Assembly: GCA_902476265.1 (NCBI GenBank)
Contig: CABSCP010000039.1
Span: 1 to 44,791 of the forward strand
Source of the DNA: an uncultured Lachnospiraceae bacterium
GTDB taxonomy: Bacteria; Bacillota; Clostridia; Lachnospirales; Lachnospiraceae
Reading direction: 5' to 3'
DNA length: 44,791 nt
Made by a program: the position numbers and the translations under genes. Of this stretch, positions 23,779-31,496 are shown piece by piece; the first letter of the stretch is position 1, and each line of letters starts with the position of its first letter. The notes below the pieces were generated by a model that saw only the letters and a program-made list of their open reading frames with translations, was not told the origin of the DNA and ran no database searches.

Positions 23779-23792
23779 ATGCCAGGGGTCAC
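23769..23792 (-). CDS. possible seven-codon leader peptide overlapping the PBP stop
   Basis: GTG at 23792 overlaps the upstream PBP stop (GTGA) and opens MTPGITS followed by TAG at 23769-23771. AAGGAGG lies nine bases before the GTG. The stop falls inside the 5' arm of the terminator hairpin, so a ribosome here would prevent the hairpin from forming. This is short and could be coincidental, because the SD-like bases also encode the PBP C-terminus. Confidence 0.3.
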   Translation of the reverse strand: MTPGITS

Positions 23793-26179
23793 GGGGAATA
23801 TCCTCCTTCCCGGTTTCCGTCATCCGCATTGGGATTGCCTAAAATGCCGGAAACCGGAGTGTCAAATCCTTCCGTATCCTCCGTGATCGGCTGACCGGTG
23901 GCAGGATCAATCACCTGTCCCTCCTCGTTCACGTAAGGAGATTTGGTATCCTCCTGGCTTTCTTCCGTTTTTTGTCCGGTATTCTCTGTGCCGCCCTGCT
24001 CCTGGCCGCTCTCCTGGCCGTCCTGTTCTTCTCCGCCCTCCGGCACCTGACTGCCGCTGATATCATTGCCGCTGGCGTCTTCGCCTTCCGGATTTTTCGG
24101 TGCGGATTCGATCAGCTGCTGGCGGATCTCGATCTGCATGTTTTCCAGTTCTTCCTGTTCCTCTTCCGTCAGAGGCTGGGTCATGAAAATATTCAAATAA
24201 GGCAGTACTTCCGTCAGAATGTTTTTCGCGATGATGCAGGCTTTTCTGGTCTCCAGATCCTGGCTTCTCGCATTGGGCCTGTTTAACACCACATAGATCG
24301 CTATCTGGGGATCCTCTGCCGGGGCATAACCCAAAAAGGAAACCACATATTCATCCTTTTCACGCTTCCCGTTCTTGGAAACAGTCTCCGCCGTACCGGT
24401 CTTTCCGCCGATCCGGTAGCCCGCCGGTTTCGCCCTTTTCCCCGTACCGTGTTCCCCTTCCACCACCTGGAGGCAATATTGCCTGACCTGTTCCGAGGTT
24501 TCGGAAGAAATCACCTGTTTTAACAGACGGGGTTCGATATTCTCCACCACGGATCCGTCAGAGGCGGTGATTTTGCTCACCATATGGGGCTCGTAATAAT
24601 AGCCGCCGTTGATCAGGGCGCAAAAGCCGGTGATCATCTGGATCATGGTCACATTAAAACCCTGGCCGAAGCTGGAAGTGGCAAGTTCCGTGGGCCCCAT
24701 GGTGGTATCATTGAACACCAGGCTCGCGGTTCGGGCTTCCCCCGCCAGGTCAATGTTGGTTTTCAGCCCGAAGTTGAACTCCTGCATAAATTTCAGGAAC
24801 TCGTCCTTTCCGATCACCTGGGCCATCCGGATCAGCGCGATGTTACAGGAACGCTCCACTGCCTCCCCGATGGTCAGCCAGCCTTCGGCACCGCTTCTGT
24901 AGTTATGGCACCTGATATCATGATCACCTACCTTGATGATTCCGGTGCATTCAAAGGATTCGTTTCCTTTCAGTCTGCCGTCCTCCAGGCCCATTGCCGT
25001 CACAAAGGGTTTCATGGTGGAACCCGGCTCGTAAGTGCTGTTGATACAATAATTTTTCCACAGAGCGTTTAAATTCTGAACCAGAAGTTCATTATCCTCC
25101 GCCATGGATGCCGCTATTTCTTCATTAATAATTGTATCGGTGGTATTTCCGGAAACATCGATCAGGTTGGAACCGATCAGGGGCTGCGTGTTTCTGGTAT
25201 CATTCAAATCAAAGAAGGGATAACTGGCCATGGCCAGCACATTTCCCGTGTCCACATCCATAACAATGCAGGCCGCGTCTCTGGAACCGTTTCCTTCCCG
25301 GGCCACATTGGTATTCTCGTCATTGTATTTCTTTAAATATTTTTCCACAATTCTCTGAATGGTGACGTCGATGGTGGAATAAATGTTATAGCCGTCTACA
25401 GCCGCCTTTGTGGTTCGCTGCAGATTTTCGTCATCATCCAGATAACCATACTGCCTGCCGTTTACGCCGCTGAGCACATCGTTATAATATTCCTCCAGCC
25501 CATAGGTTCCCGTGCCGTCCGTTCTGGTAAAACCGATCACATCGCTGGCCAGGGAATTGTTGGGATATACCCGTTTATAGCTTTCATCAAACCAGATCCC
25601 TTTGATATTCTGGCTTTTCTCCTTTTGGGTTTCATCGGCCATCATACTCTGGAAGTCGCTGATTTCATCATAAGACATCCGTTTCTTGATCACATAATAC
25701 TGGGTATCAGGATGTTCCTTGGCATGCTGGCGCACTTTCGCCGTATCCACACCGAAATATTCCTGCAGGGCGCTGATGGTGGGTTCCACATATACCCCGT
25801 CCTTGCCCGCATTCATCTGTTTGCAGTCCAGCACCAGATCGTACACCTTTTCGCTCACCGCCAGCTTGCTTCCCTTGGCATCCAAAATCTCCCCTCTTTT
25901 ATAGGGAATCGTCTTGCTGGAATACTGTTGCTGGGAAAGCACCTGCTTTTTGTAGCTTTCGCCGTTGTCACGATTGATGGAAATCAGTTTGGCGCTTAAT
26001 CCTGCAAAAGCCAGCAGTACAAGTCCAAACAGTACCACCAGCTTTTTCTGCATCTTTGTCGTAAATTTGTTCCGGCCTATATCCCGGCTTTTTTCCTGGG
26101 TTCCCATAACCCGGTTTTGGTTTTCATTTCTGTTTCTTCTATCCAATCCGGCACCTGCTTTACTTCTGAATCTCCGCAT
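23789..26179 (-). CDS. class B penicillin-binding protein (FtsI/PBP2B-like septal transpeptidase)
   Basis: A 796-residue PBP, larger than usual (about 650-720). After a charged tail, one membrane helix spans about 45-63. The dimerisation domain begins at YKRGEILDAKGSKLAVSE. The transpeptidase carries STMK (Ser387, Lys390), SCN (444-446) and KTG (593-595), so all three active-site motifs are intact. An acidic, Gln/Gly/Glu-rich C-terminal tail of about 115 residues (680-796) extends outside the membrane and looks disordered. It ends PYVNEEGQVIDPATGQPI. The first ATG overlaps ftsL by 20 bp. A downstream TTG (residue 13) is an alternative. It is the likely septal partner of FtsW, with the second PBP following after an attenuator-like hairpin. 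Confidence 0.88.
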   Translation of the reverse strand: MRRFRSKAGAGLDRRNRNENQNRVMGTQEKSRDIGRNKFTTKMQKKLVVLFGLVLLAFAGLSAKLISINRDNGESYKKQVLSQQQYSSKTIPYKRGEILDAKGSKLAVSEKVYDLVLDCKQMNAGKDGVYVEPTISALQEYFGVDTAKVRQHAKEHPDTQYYVIKKRMSYDEISDFQSMMADETQKEKSQNIKGIWFDESYKRVYPNNSLASDVIGFTRTDGTGTYGLEEYYNDVLSGVNGRQYGYLDDDENLQRTTKAAVDGYNIYSTIDVTIQRIVEKYLKKYNDENTNVAREGNGSRDAACIVMDVDTGNVLAMASYPFFDLNDTRNTQPLIGSNLIDVSGNTTDTIINEEIAASMAEDNELLVQNLNALWKNYCINSTYEPGSTMKPFVTAMGLEDGRLKGNESFECTGIIKVGDHDIRCHNYRSGAEGWLTIGEAVERSCNIALIRMAQVIGKDEFLKFMQEFNFGLKTNIDLAGEARTASLVFNDTTMGPTELATSSFGQGFNVTMIQMITGFCALINGGYYYEPHMVSKITASDGSVVENIEPRLLKQVISSETSEQVRQYCLQVVEGEHGTGKRAKPAGYRIGGKTGTAETVSKNGKREKDEYVVSFLGYAPAEDPQIAIYVVLNRPNARSQDLETRKACIIAKNILTEVLPYLNIFMTQPLTEEEQEELENMQIEIRQQLIESAPKNPEGEDASGNDISGSQVPEGGEEQDGQESGQEQGGTENTGQKTEESQEDTKSPYVNEEGQVIDPATGQPITEDTEGFDTPVSGILGNPNADDGNREGGYSP

Positions 26180-26642
26180 ATTGTCTTACATAATCGCTTC
26201 CCTCGTCCGGGATTTCCACGATCTGTCCTTCACCGGCATAGGTCATGCCAAGCTCGGTGATTGCGATCCGCCTGATTTCTTCCAGATCAATGGAACTTTC
26301 GATCCGGCCCAGGGCTTCGTCATTCTGCGTCTTTAAATTGTTCAGCTGACTCTCCAGCGCCGCGATCTGCTTCACGCTTTTGGTAATGGAGGATTCCATC
26401 TGAATGTATCCAATCAGGATCACGCCTGTCACCGCCATCGCGGCCGACAAAAACAACACATATGCAAAATTCATATGATGCGCGCGTTCTCTGTTCTTCC
26501 GGGTGGTATGGCTCAGCTGCTTTTTCGGTTCTTCCAGCTGTTTTCTGATGTCTGTTTTCCTGACGGCAGATCCCTGCACATACGCGCTGCTTCTGTATTT
26601 GGTTGTGCCGGCTCTTCTGCCTGCTGTCTTTCTTGCTGCCAT
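26160..26642 (-). CDS. ftsL: FtsL/DivIC-like septum formation protein
   Basis: A 160-residue bitopic protein. The basic N-terminal cytoplasmic part (1-57) is followed by one membrane helix (58-80). A leucine-zipper-like coiled coil (about 82-115, IAALESQLNNLKTQNDEAL) precedes the conserved ELGMTYAGEGQIVEI. Such proteins bridge FtsQ/DivIB to the septal synthase. The family diverges fast in sequence; the call rests on topology and the fixed position between rsmH and the PBP gene. The ribosome site is AGAGGGAGAG. Confidence 0.85.
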   Translation of the reverse strand: MAARKTAGRRAGTTKYRSSAYVQGSAVRKTDIRKQLEEPKKQLSHTTRKNRERAHHMNFAYVLFLSAAMAVTGVILIGYIQMESSITKSVKQIAALESQLNNLKTQNDEALGRIESSIDLEEIRRIAITELGMTYAGEGQIVEIPDEGSDYVRQYAEIQK

Positions 26643-26718
26643 GCTCTCTCCCTCTGCCGGCTGTCACCGGCCATTTTCTTTCCTATGCAGCTGTCCGGCC
26701 TTTGCCGGTCCGACTGCG

Positions 26719-27651
26719 TTATCCCCTTTCAAAAATGCGCAGTTTCGCGCTCTTGGAACGGGAATTATGTTCCGTTTCTTCCTCTGTGGGAAGGATCGGC
26801 TTTCTGGTGATCACCCTTCCCCTGCTCTTTTGTCCGCAGACACACACCGGAAATTCCGGCGGGCAGGTACAGGGATTTTCATTTTTCTTAAATGCCGATT
26901 TCACAATGCGGTCTTCCAGAGAATGGAAGGTGATGATACAGAGTCTTCCACCCGGATTTAAAAGCTGTATGAACGCATCCAGGGAATTTTCCAGCACTTC
27001 CAGTTCTCTGTTACAGGCGATCCTAATCGCCTGGTACGTCCTCTTGGAAGGATGTCCGCCCTTCTCTCTCATCTTTGCCGGGATCGCCGCTTTGATGATC
27101 TCATTGAGCTCCCCGGTAGTCTCTATCGGTTTCCTTTGTCTCGCTGCCACAATGTGTTTCGCGATGTTTTTTGCAAATTTATCTTCCCCATAATCACGGA
27201 TGCATCTGTATATTTCCATTTCGGGCCATTCGTTGATGATCGTCCTGGCCGTCAGTGTCTGACGCCTGTCCATCCTCATGTCCAGCGCCGTATCGTATTT
27301 GTAGGAAAATCCCCGCTCAGCATTGTCCAGCTGATAAGAGGAAACGCCCAGATCCAGCAGGATCCCGTCCACCTTATCAATGCCAAGTTCCCGGAGTACC
27401 GCCTGCATATTGCAGTAATTGTTCCGCACCAGCCGCACATTCTGCGCCCAGGGCTTGAGGCGTTTTCCCGCCGCTTCTATGGCCGCATCGTCCTGATCGA
27501 TTCCGATCAGCATCCCCGTCGTAAGACACTTTGCAATACGGCTGGAATGTCCGCCTCCTCCGAGGGTCCCGTCCACATAAATCCCGTCCGGCCTGATATT
27601 AAGTCCTTCAATTGTTTCCTCCAGCAAAACGGATGTATGTGCAAATTCCAA
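26719..27651 (-). CDS. rsmH: 16S rRNA (cytosine1402-N4)-methyltransferase
   Basis: A 310-residue SAM-dependent methyltransferase (formerly MraW) that modifies C1402 in the decoding centre of 16S rRNA. It begins HTSVLLEETIEGLNI, then has the SAM motif DGTLGGGGHSSRI. DLGVSSYQLDNAERGFSY and the C-terminal CIITFHSLEDRIVK are diagnostic. Start is TTG with GGAGGGAAA upstream, 11 bp after mraZ, as in nearly all dcw clusters. Confidence 0.97.
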   Translation of the reverse strand: MEFAHTSVLLEETIEGLNIRPDGIYVDGTLGGGGHSSRIAKCLTTGMLIGIDQDDAAIEAAGKRLKPWAQNVRLVRNNYCNMQAVLRELGIDKVDGILLDLGVSSYQLDNAERGFSYKYDTALDMRMDRRQTLTARTIINEWPEMEIYRCIRDYGEDKFAKNIAKHIVAARQRKPIETTGELNEIIKAAIPAKMREKGGHPSKRTYQAIRIACNRELEVLENSLDAFIQLLNPGGRLCIITFHSLEDRIVKSAFKKNENPCTCPPEFPVCVCGQKSRGRVITRKPILPTEEETEHNSRSKSAKLRIFERG

Positions 27652-27662
27652 AAGTTTCCCTC

Positions 27663-28094
27663 CTATAATCCGAGATCGTCCATTCTCTCCGCGATATCCT
27701 CCATGGATCCTTCCGCTTCCTCCTCCAGAGCTGTCCAGCGTTCTTCACTCCAGATTTCAATATGTCCTGCGGCTCCCACCAGAATCACATCCTTTGTAAG
27801 TTCGGCAAATTCCCGCAGCTTGCCCGGGATTAAAATCCGGCCCTGCTTGTCCACCTCCACCTCGGCCGCTCCGGCCAGAAAATGTCTGACGAACATACGG
27901 GTGTCCTTTCTGCTTATGGGCATTTCCCTGAGTTTTTCCTCAAAAGCACTCCATCCGGCGTTGTCATACGCAAATAAGCAGCCGTCCAGCCCCTTTGTGA
28001 TCACAAATTTATCGCCGAGCGCTTCGCGAAATTTGGAGGGGATGATCAACCTGCCTTTCGTATCTACCGTATGATTGTACTCACCCATAAACAT
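27663..28094 (-). CDS. mraZ: transcriptional regulator MraZ
   Basis: A 143-residue AbrB-like DNA-binding protein made of two SpoVT-AbrB repeats, each with the DxKGR-type core (TVDTKGRLIIPSKFRE near the start, VDKQGRILIPGKLRE in the middle). It forms ring-shaped oligomers and autoregulates the dcw operon. ATG 28094 (MFMGEYNHTVD) is chosen over TTG 28100 because AGGTGA lies six bases upstream and the N-terminus then matches other MraZ proteins. It is the first gene of the dcw transcript. Confidence 0.96.
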   Translation of the reverse strand: MFMGEYNHTVDTKGRLIIPSKFREALGDKFVITKGLDGCLFAYDNAGWSAFEEKLREMPISRKDTRMFVRHFLAGAAEVEVDKQGRILIPGKLREFAELTKDVILVGAAGHIEIWSEERWTALEEEAEGSMEDIAERMDDLGL

Positions 28095-28184
28095 GAACAA
28101 TCACCTACCGATCAAAGTGGCGCCATCCTGGCCGGTATCGGAAAAGCAAATGCAGGTTTCAGAGTTTCCCTGTCATGGAAAATT

Positions 28185-28224
28185 CCTCCACTTCAAACCA
28201 CTTCATCCCACTTTTCACCACTTT
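28185..28224 (-). promoter_or_regulatory. MraZ operator: four tandem 10-bp boxes
   Basis: On the minus strand four consecutive decamers share the core [A/G]AAGTGG: AAAGTGGTGA, AAAGTGGGAT, GAAGTGGTTT, GAAGTGGAGG. The exact 10-bp period, the GTGG core and the place between the dcw promoter and mraZ match the tandem repeats known to bind MraZ in other bacteria. Confidence 0.9.
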
Positions 28225-28231
28225 TAAATCC

Positions 28232-28260
28232 ATTTTAGTATAAAAACGTCTCGTTGACAA
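28232..28260 (-). promoter_or_regulatory. promoter of the dcw operon (PmraZ)
   Basis: Minus strand -35 TTGTCA (28255-28260), 17-bp spacer, -10 TAAAAT (28232-28237). The start point falls next to or inside the first MraZ box, so MraZ binding would block initiation or early elongation. Confidence 0.8.
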
Positions 28261-28280
28261 GGTTTTTATGCAAAAAACAC

Positions 28281-28320
28281 AAAAAAAATATGCCCAGCAA
28301 TCCATTTGCTGGGCATATTT
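28281..28320 (-). terminator. Rho-independent terminator after ychF
   Basis: A perfect 15-bp stem (28286-28300 with 28306-28320) around a 5-nt loop is followed on the minus strand by a run of T. It lies 57 bp past ychF and insulates the dcw promoter. Confidence 0.92.
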
Positions 28321-28376
28321 CCCAATTTTCACAATATATTGTGTTTCATATCGTTTTAAAGCACTATATATAGTCC

Positions 28377-29474
28377 TTATACATTGAACCGGAAGAGGAT
28401 AACATCCCCATCCTGCACCACATATTCCTTTCCTTCCATTCCCACAAGGCCTTTCTCCCTCGCTGCCGCCAGGGAACCCTGTTCCAGAAGATCCTTATAG
28501 TTGACAACCTCGGCCTTGATGAAGCCGCGTTCAAAATCCGTATGAATTTTTCCTGCTGCCTGGGGCGCCTTTGTTCCCTGTTTGATAGTCCAGGCACGGG
28601 TTTCATCCTCGCCTGCCGTCAAAAAGCTCATCAGGCCCAGCAGATGATAGCTGGCACGAATCAGTTTTTCCAGACCGGATTCCTGTAATCCAAGATCATC
28701 CAAAAACATCTGCTTTTCCTCGTCGTCCAGTTCGGAAATTTCCTCTTCGATCTGGGCGCAGATCACGAACACTTCACTGTTCGTCTCCGCAGCGTATTTC
28801 CGTACTTCCTGCACGCCCGCATTCTCTGCGCCGTCATCGGCAAGATCCTCTTCTCCCACATTTGCGGCATAGATCACGGGTTTTGCGGTGAGCAGATTTA
28901 AGGTCTTAAAAATCGCTTCTTCGTCCTCATCCTCCGTTTCAAAACCGATGGCCAGTTTTCCGTCCTCCAGACGCTCTTTGATCCGCTCCAGCATGGACAG
29001 TTCCTTGGCCTGGGTCTTGTCCATCCGGGCGCCCTTGGCAACTTTTGCGATCCTTCTTTCCAGGATTTCCAGATCGGAAAAGATCAGTTCCAGATTGATG
29101 GTTTCGATATCCCGCAGGGGATTGACGTTTCCGTCCACATGTACTACATTGGCATCCTCAAAACAGCGCACCACATGGACGATGGCATCCACCTCACGGA
29201 TGTTGCTCAAAAACTGGTTGCCCAGCCCCTCTCCTTTGGACGCGCCTTTCACAAGGCCTGCGATATCCACAAATTCGATGACGGCAGGGGTCACCTTTTT
29301 GGAATGATACATATCTCCCAGAAGCTTCAGCCTCTCATCCGGCACCGGCACCACTCCAACGTTCGGATCAATGGTGCAGAAAGGATAGTTGGCGGATTCC
29401 GCCCCCGCCTTTGTCAGTGAATTAAATAATGTGCTCTTGCCCACGTTTGGCAGGCCGACAATACCTAATTTCAT
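28377..29474 (-). CDS. ychF: redox-regulated ATPase/GTPase YchF (OLA1 family)
   Basis: A 365-residue Obg-related P-loop NTPase. G1 is GLPNVGKST (7-15), with the Switch/G3 region VDIAGLVKGASKGEGLGNQ. The coiled-coil insertion spans roughly 130-200, and the C-terminal TGS domain includes AWTIKQGTKAPQAAGKIHTD. YchF proteins prefer ATP and bind ribosomes; their role is stress-related but poorly defined. The N-terminus MKLGIVGLPN is native. The ribosome site is weak (AGGTATAAG). The ICE begins within about 75 bp upstream, so the original promoter is probably displaced. Confidence 0.96.
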   Translation of the reverse strand: MKLGIVGLPNVGKSTLFNSLTKAGAESANYPFCTIDPNVGVVPVPDERLKLLGDMYHSKKVTPAVIEFVDIAGLVKGASKGEGLGNQFLSNIREVDAIVHVVRCFEDANVVHVDGNVNPLRDIETINLELIFSDLEILERRIAKVAKGARMDKTQAKELSMLERIKERLEDGKLAIGFETEDEDEEAIFKTLNLLTAKPVIYAANVGEEDLADDGAENAGVQEVRKYAAETNSEVFVICAQIEEEISELDDEEKQMFLDDLGLQESGLEKLIRASYHLLGLMSFLTAGEDETRAWTIKQGTKAPQAAGKIHTDFERGFIKAEVVNYKDLLEQGSLAAAREKGLVGMEGKEYVVQDGDVILFRFNV

Positions 29475-29498
29475 TTTTACTTATACCTGTCCGGAAAA

Positions 29499-29557
29499 CC
29501 TTGATTTTCAAGGGTTTCTGCCTTTCGTCAAATTTCTTTTACGCCCTTTTTACGCCC
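29499..29557. other. left end region of the ICE: palindrome and 11-bp repeats
   Basis: Between ychF and int there is a palindrome ccttga-ttt-tcaagg (29499-29513) and two copies of acgccc in TTTTACGCCC context, 11 bp apart (29541 and 29552). These are candidates for an attachment core and for integrase arm-binding repeats. The exact junction cannot be fixed because the right end is outside the window. Confidence 0.4.
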
Positions 29558-30746
29558 TTTTTGAAACTGGCGGCGTAACTTGTTGAAACTGGTGTACTGC
29601 GTCTACCAGTGATTCGTCCGTAACATGAACATATCTGTCCATTGTTGTTTTAATACTTGCGTGTCCTAAAAGCTGTTGCAGCACTTTAGGTTTTACGCCG
29701 CGCTCAATCGCGCGTGTAGCATAAGTATGTCGCAAGGCGTGCATACAAAAGCGTTTAATACCAGCTTCATCACACAATTTGTATAAGTGTGTGTCATAGG
29801 AACTGTTTTTTGCGGGTTCTCCTGTTCGCCAGTTGACAAAAACCAAATCCCGCATAATAAGGCATTTATTTTCTCCTGTCCGGCTGTCGATATACTCCAA
29901 AATCTGTGACAGTGTTTCAGACTCTTTCCGGCTGTCTTTTTCATCATAACAGCTTTTGAGAATAGTGTATGCCTTATCTGTAAGAGGAATGGTGCGATAA
30001 CTTTTCTGCGTCTTAGGTGGTCCCGCCCGCCAATAGCCCTGGCTGTGTCGATACTCCAAACTTTTGCTTACTGTCAACGTCCGCTTTTTCCAATCAATAG
30101 CGTCCCAAGTCAAGCCAATCATTTCAGCCGTTCTCAATCCTGTTTCTAGTAATAAGGCATATTGCCTATAATTATGAGAGCGTTCCGCTGCTTCCAAGAA
30201 CTTCTCCTGTTCTTCAACAGTTAAATATTTAATATCATCTACCGCACGAACTGGTTTCGTATAACGAACACCATTCATAGGGTGCTTTGCAATGATATCA
30301 TTCATAACTGCTGATTTGAACATAGTTCCCATTGTGATGTAAGCTTGTCGAATGGTTGACCCTGCATAGGTAGTTTCCATTCGGTTCAGAACAGCTTTAC
30401 AGTGCATAGGCTTTACATCTGCTATACACATGGCTCCAATTACAGGTTGAATATTCCATTTGTAACGCTCCTGATAATTACGTTTGGTGTTCGGGGCAAG
30501 GTCACAAACAATATTATCAATCCAGTAAGTAAACCACTTGTCTACCGTCATATCAGGAGAAGTGATGATAAGGTTATGCCGTTCTTCATATCTTGCGTCA
30601 GCAAGCCAGTTTTTCGCTTCCGGCAATGTTTCAAAATATTTTTCTTTGCGTTTGCCGTCTTTCGCGTAGTATCTTGCGGAGAATAAACCGTCCTTTCTTT
30701 GGTAAATGCCTTTGCCGCACTCTTTACCTTTTAGATTTTTTCCCAT
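29550..30746 (-). CDS. int: Tn916-type tyrosine recombinase (integrase)
   Basis: A 398-residue integrase close in size to Tn916 Int (405). The N-terminal arm-binding domain (about 10-55) reads KGIYQRKDGLFSARYYAKDG. A SAM-like core-binding domain spans about 65-160. The catalytic domain has Arg205 (TGLRTAEMIGLTW), H336-A-L-R339 (HALRHTYATRA), His362 (GHASIKTTMD) and nucleophile Tyr372. The set is complete, so the enzyme should be active for excision and integration. It reads leftward at the element's left end, just after xis, with SD AAAGGAG and a strong promoter between xis and int. Confidence 0.95.
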   Translation of the reverse strand: MGKNLKGKECGKGIYQRKDGLFSARYYAKDGKRKEKYFETLPEAKNWLADARYEERHNLIITSPDMTVDKWFTYWIDNIVCDLAPNTKRNYQERYKWNIQPVIGAMCIADVKPMHCKAVLNRMETTYAGSTIRQAYITMGTMFKSAVMNDIIAKHPMNGVRYTKPVRAVDDIKYLTVEEQEKFLEAAERSHNYRQYALLLETGLRTAEMIGLTWDAIDWKKRTLTVSKSLEYRHSQGYWRAGPPKTQKSYRTIPLTDKAYTILKSCYDEKDSRKESETLSQILEYIDSRTGENKCLIMRDLVFVNWRTGEPAKNSSYDTHLYKLCDEAGIKRFCMHALRHTYATRAIERGVKPKVLQQLLGHASIKTTMDRYVHVTDESLVDAVHQFQQVTPPVSKRA

Positions 30747-30794
30747 ATCTCGGACTCCTTTCGTATCTCAAAAAAGAGTCCAACGCGAATATAT

Positions 30795-30823
30795 ATTATA
30801 GCACCAAGACTCTGTTTTTTCAA
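30795..30823 (-). promoter_or_regulatory. promoter of int
   Basis: Minus strand -35 TTGAAA (30818-30823), 17-bp spacer, -10 TATAAT (30795-30800). It lies downstream of xis, so int can be expressed independently of xis. Confidence 0.75.
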
Positions 30824-30853
30824 TCTTTCTAAAAGGAATTGTTGATTAGATGT

Positions 30854-31096
30854 TTATATCGTCAGCTCACGCCGGATATATTCCTCAAATTCACGGCGTT
30901 TCACTAATTTTCGTGTGCCTACATATAGCACAAATGGACAATTAGGCTGCTTTAACATAGTGTCAATCTTATTTATTCCGATATTGCTATATTCAGCAGC
31001 TTCTTTTATTGTCAATGTCAGTTTAAGATGTATCGGTACTCGTACTTCATCTTTTAGAGGAGAAAGTTCATTTTCTCCGTTGTCAATTTTATTCAT
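30854..31096 (-). CDS. xis: Tn916-type excisionase
   Basis: An 80-residue small basic winged-helix protein of the Tn916 Xis family. It has LTLTIKEAAEYSNIGINKIDTMLKQPNCPFVLYVGTRKLV in segments typical of the family (helix then wing) and ends FEEYIRREL. It directs Int toward excision by bending att DNA. Length is a little above Tn916 Xis (67) because of an N-terminal extension with ENELSPLKDE. Its ribosome site (AAGGGGG) is part of a hairpin, a possible translational control of excision. Confidence 0.9.
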   Translation of the reverse strand: MNKIDNGENELSPLKDEVRVPIHLKLTLTIKEAAEYSNIGINKIDTMLKQPNCPFVLYVGTRKLVKRREFEEYIRRELTI

Positions 31097-31107
31097 AGGA
31101 ATATTTC

Positions 31108-31133
31108 CCCCTTTTTGTTTTTAGAAAAAGGGG
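31108..31133 (-). promoter_or_regulatory. hairpin sequestering the xis ribosome site
   Basis: Minus strand CCCCTTTTT (31125-31133) pairs perfectly with AAAAAGGGG (31108-31116) across an 8-nt loop. The 3' arm contains the G-rich SD, about 10 bp before the xis ATG. No T run follows, so a terminator is unlikely. Confidence 0.5.
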
Positions 31134-31496
31134 CTTTAATCGGACGGCTTTTGGCAAAGCTCCACGGGAATTTCACCCCTGCATGGTTCTCATGCAGCCC
31201 TACCCATTGTCTGCGACGCTTCTAACGCTCGGACTGTGGCGATAAGGGAGTATCATTATCCTTTTTGTGTGGTCGTCGCCCGCAAGCCGCTACACTTGCT
31301 TTCCGGCGCGGTGTTGATCGCTCATTCCCGGTAAGAGGAAGTCATGGCGCACCCGCCGTATAGCTCGGCACAAAAAGAACGTATCCGATTTGCCCTATGC
31401 TGCGCCGCCGTTATCTTGCGCCGCTTTCTTTATCAAGGTACAAGGTAGGTCAGACAGGACAGACAAAGCGGAAAGGGGGACGCTTCGCCTATGCCC
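31134..31496 (-). other. ICE non-coding structured region between xis and HTH_16 gene
   Basis: About 360 bp carry no plausible gene on either strand but several hairpins, the clearest ctgcatg/catgcag (31179-31197). The sequence is GC-richer than nearby genes and is probably a transcribed leader or small RNA of the recombination module. I cannot assign it to a known RNA family. Confidence 0.35.

Noticed and set aside
23724..23829. Longer N-terminus for the SpoVD-like PBP starting at 23829
   Set aside because: The open frame crosses the terminator hairpin and lacks an SD, and the added residues are not membrane-protein-like. The ATG at 23724 fits the basic tail plus membrane anchor.
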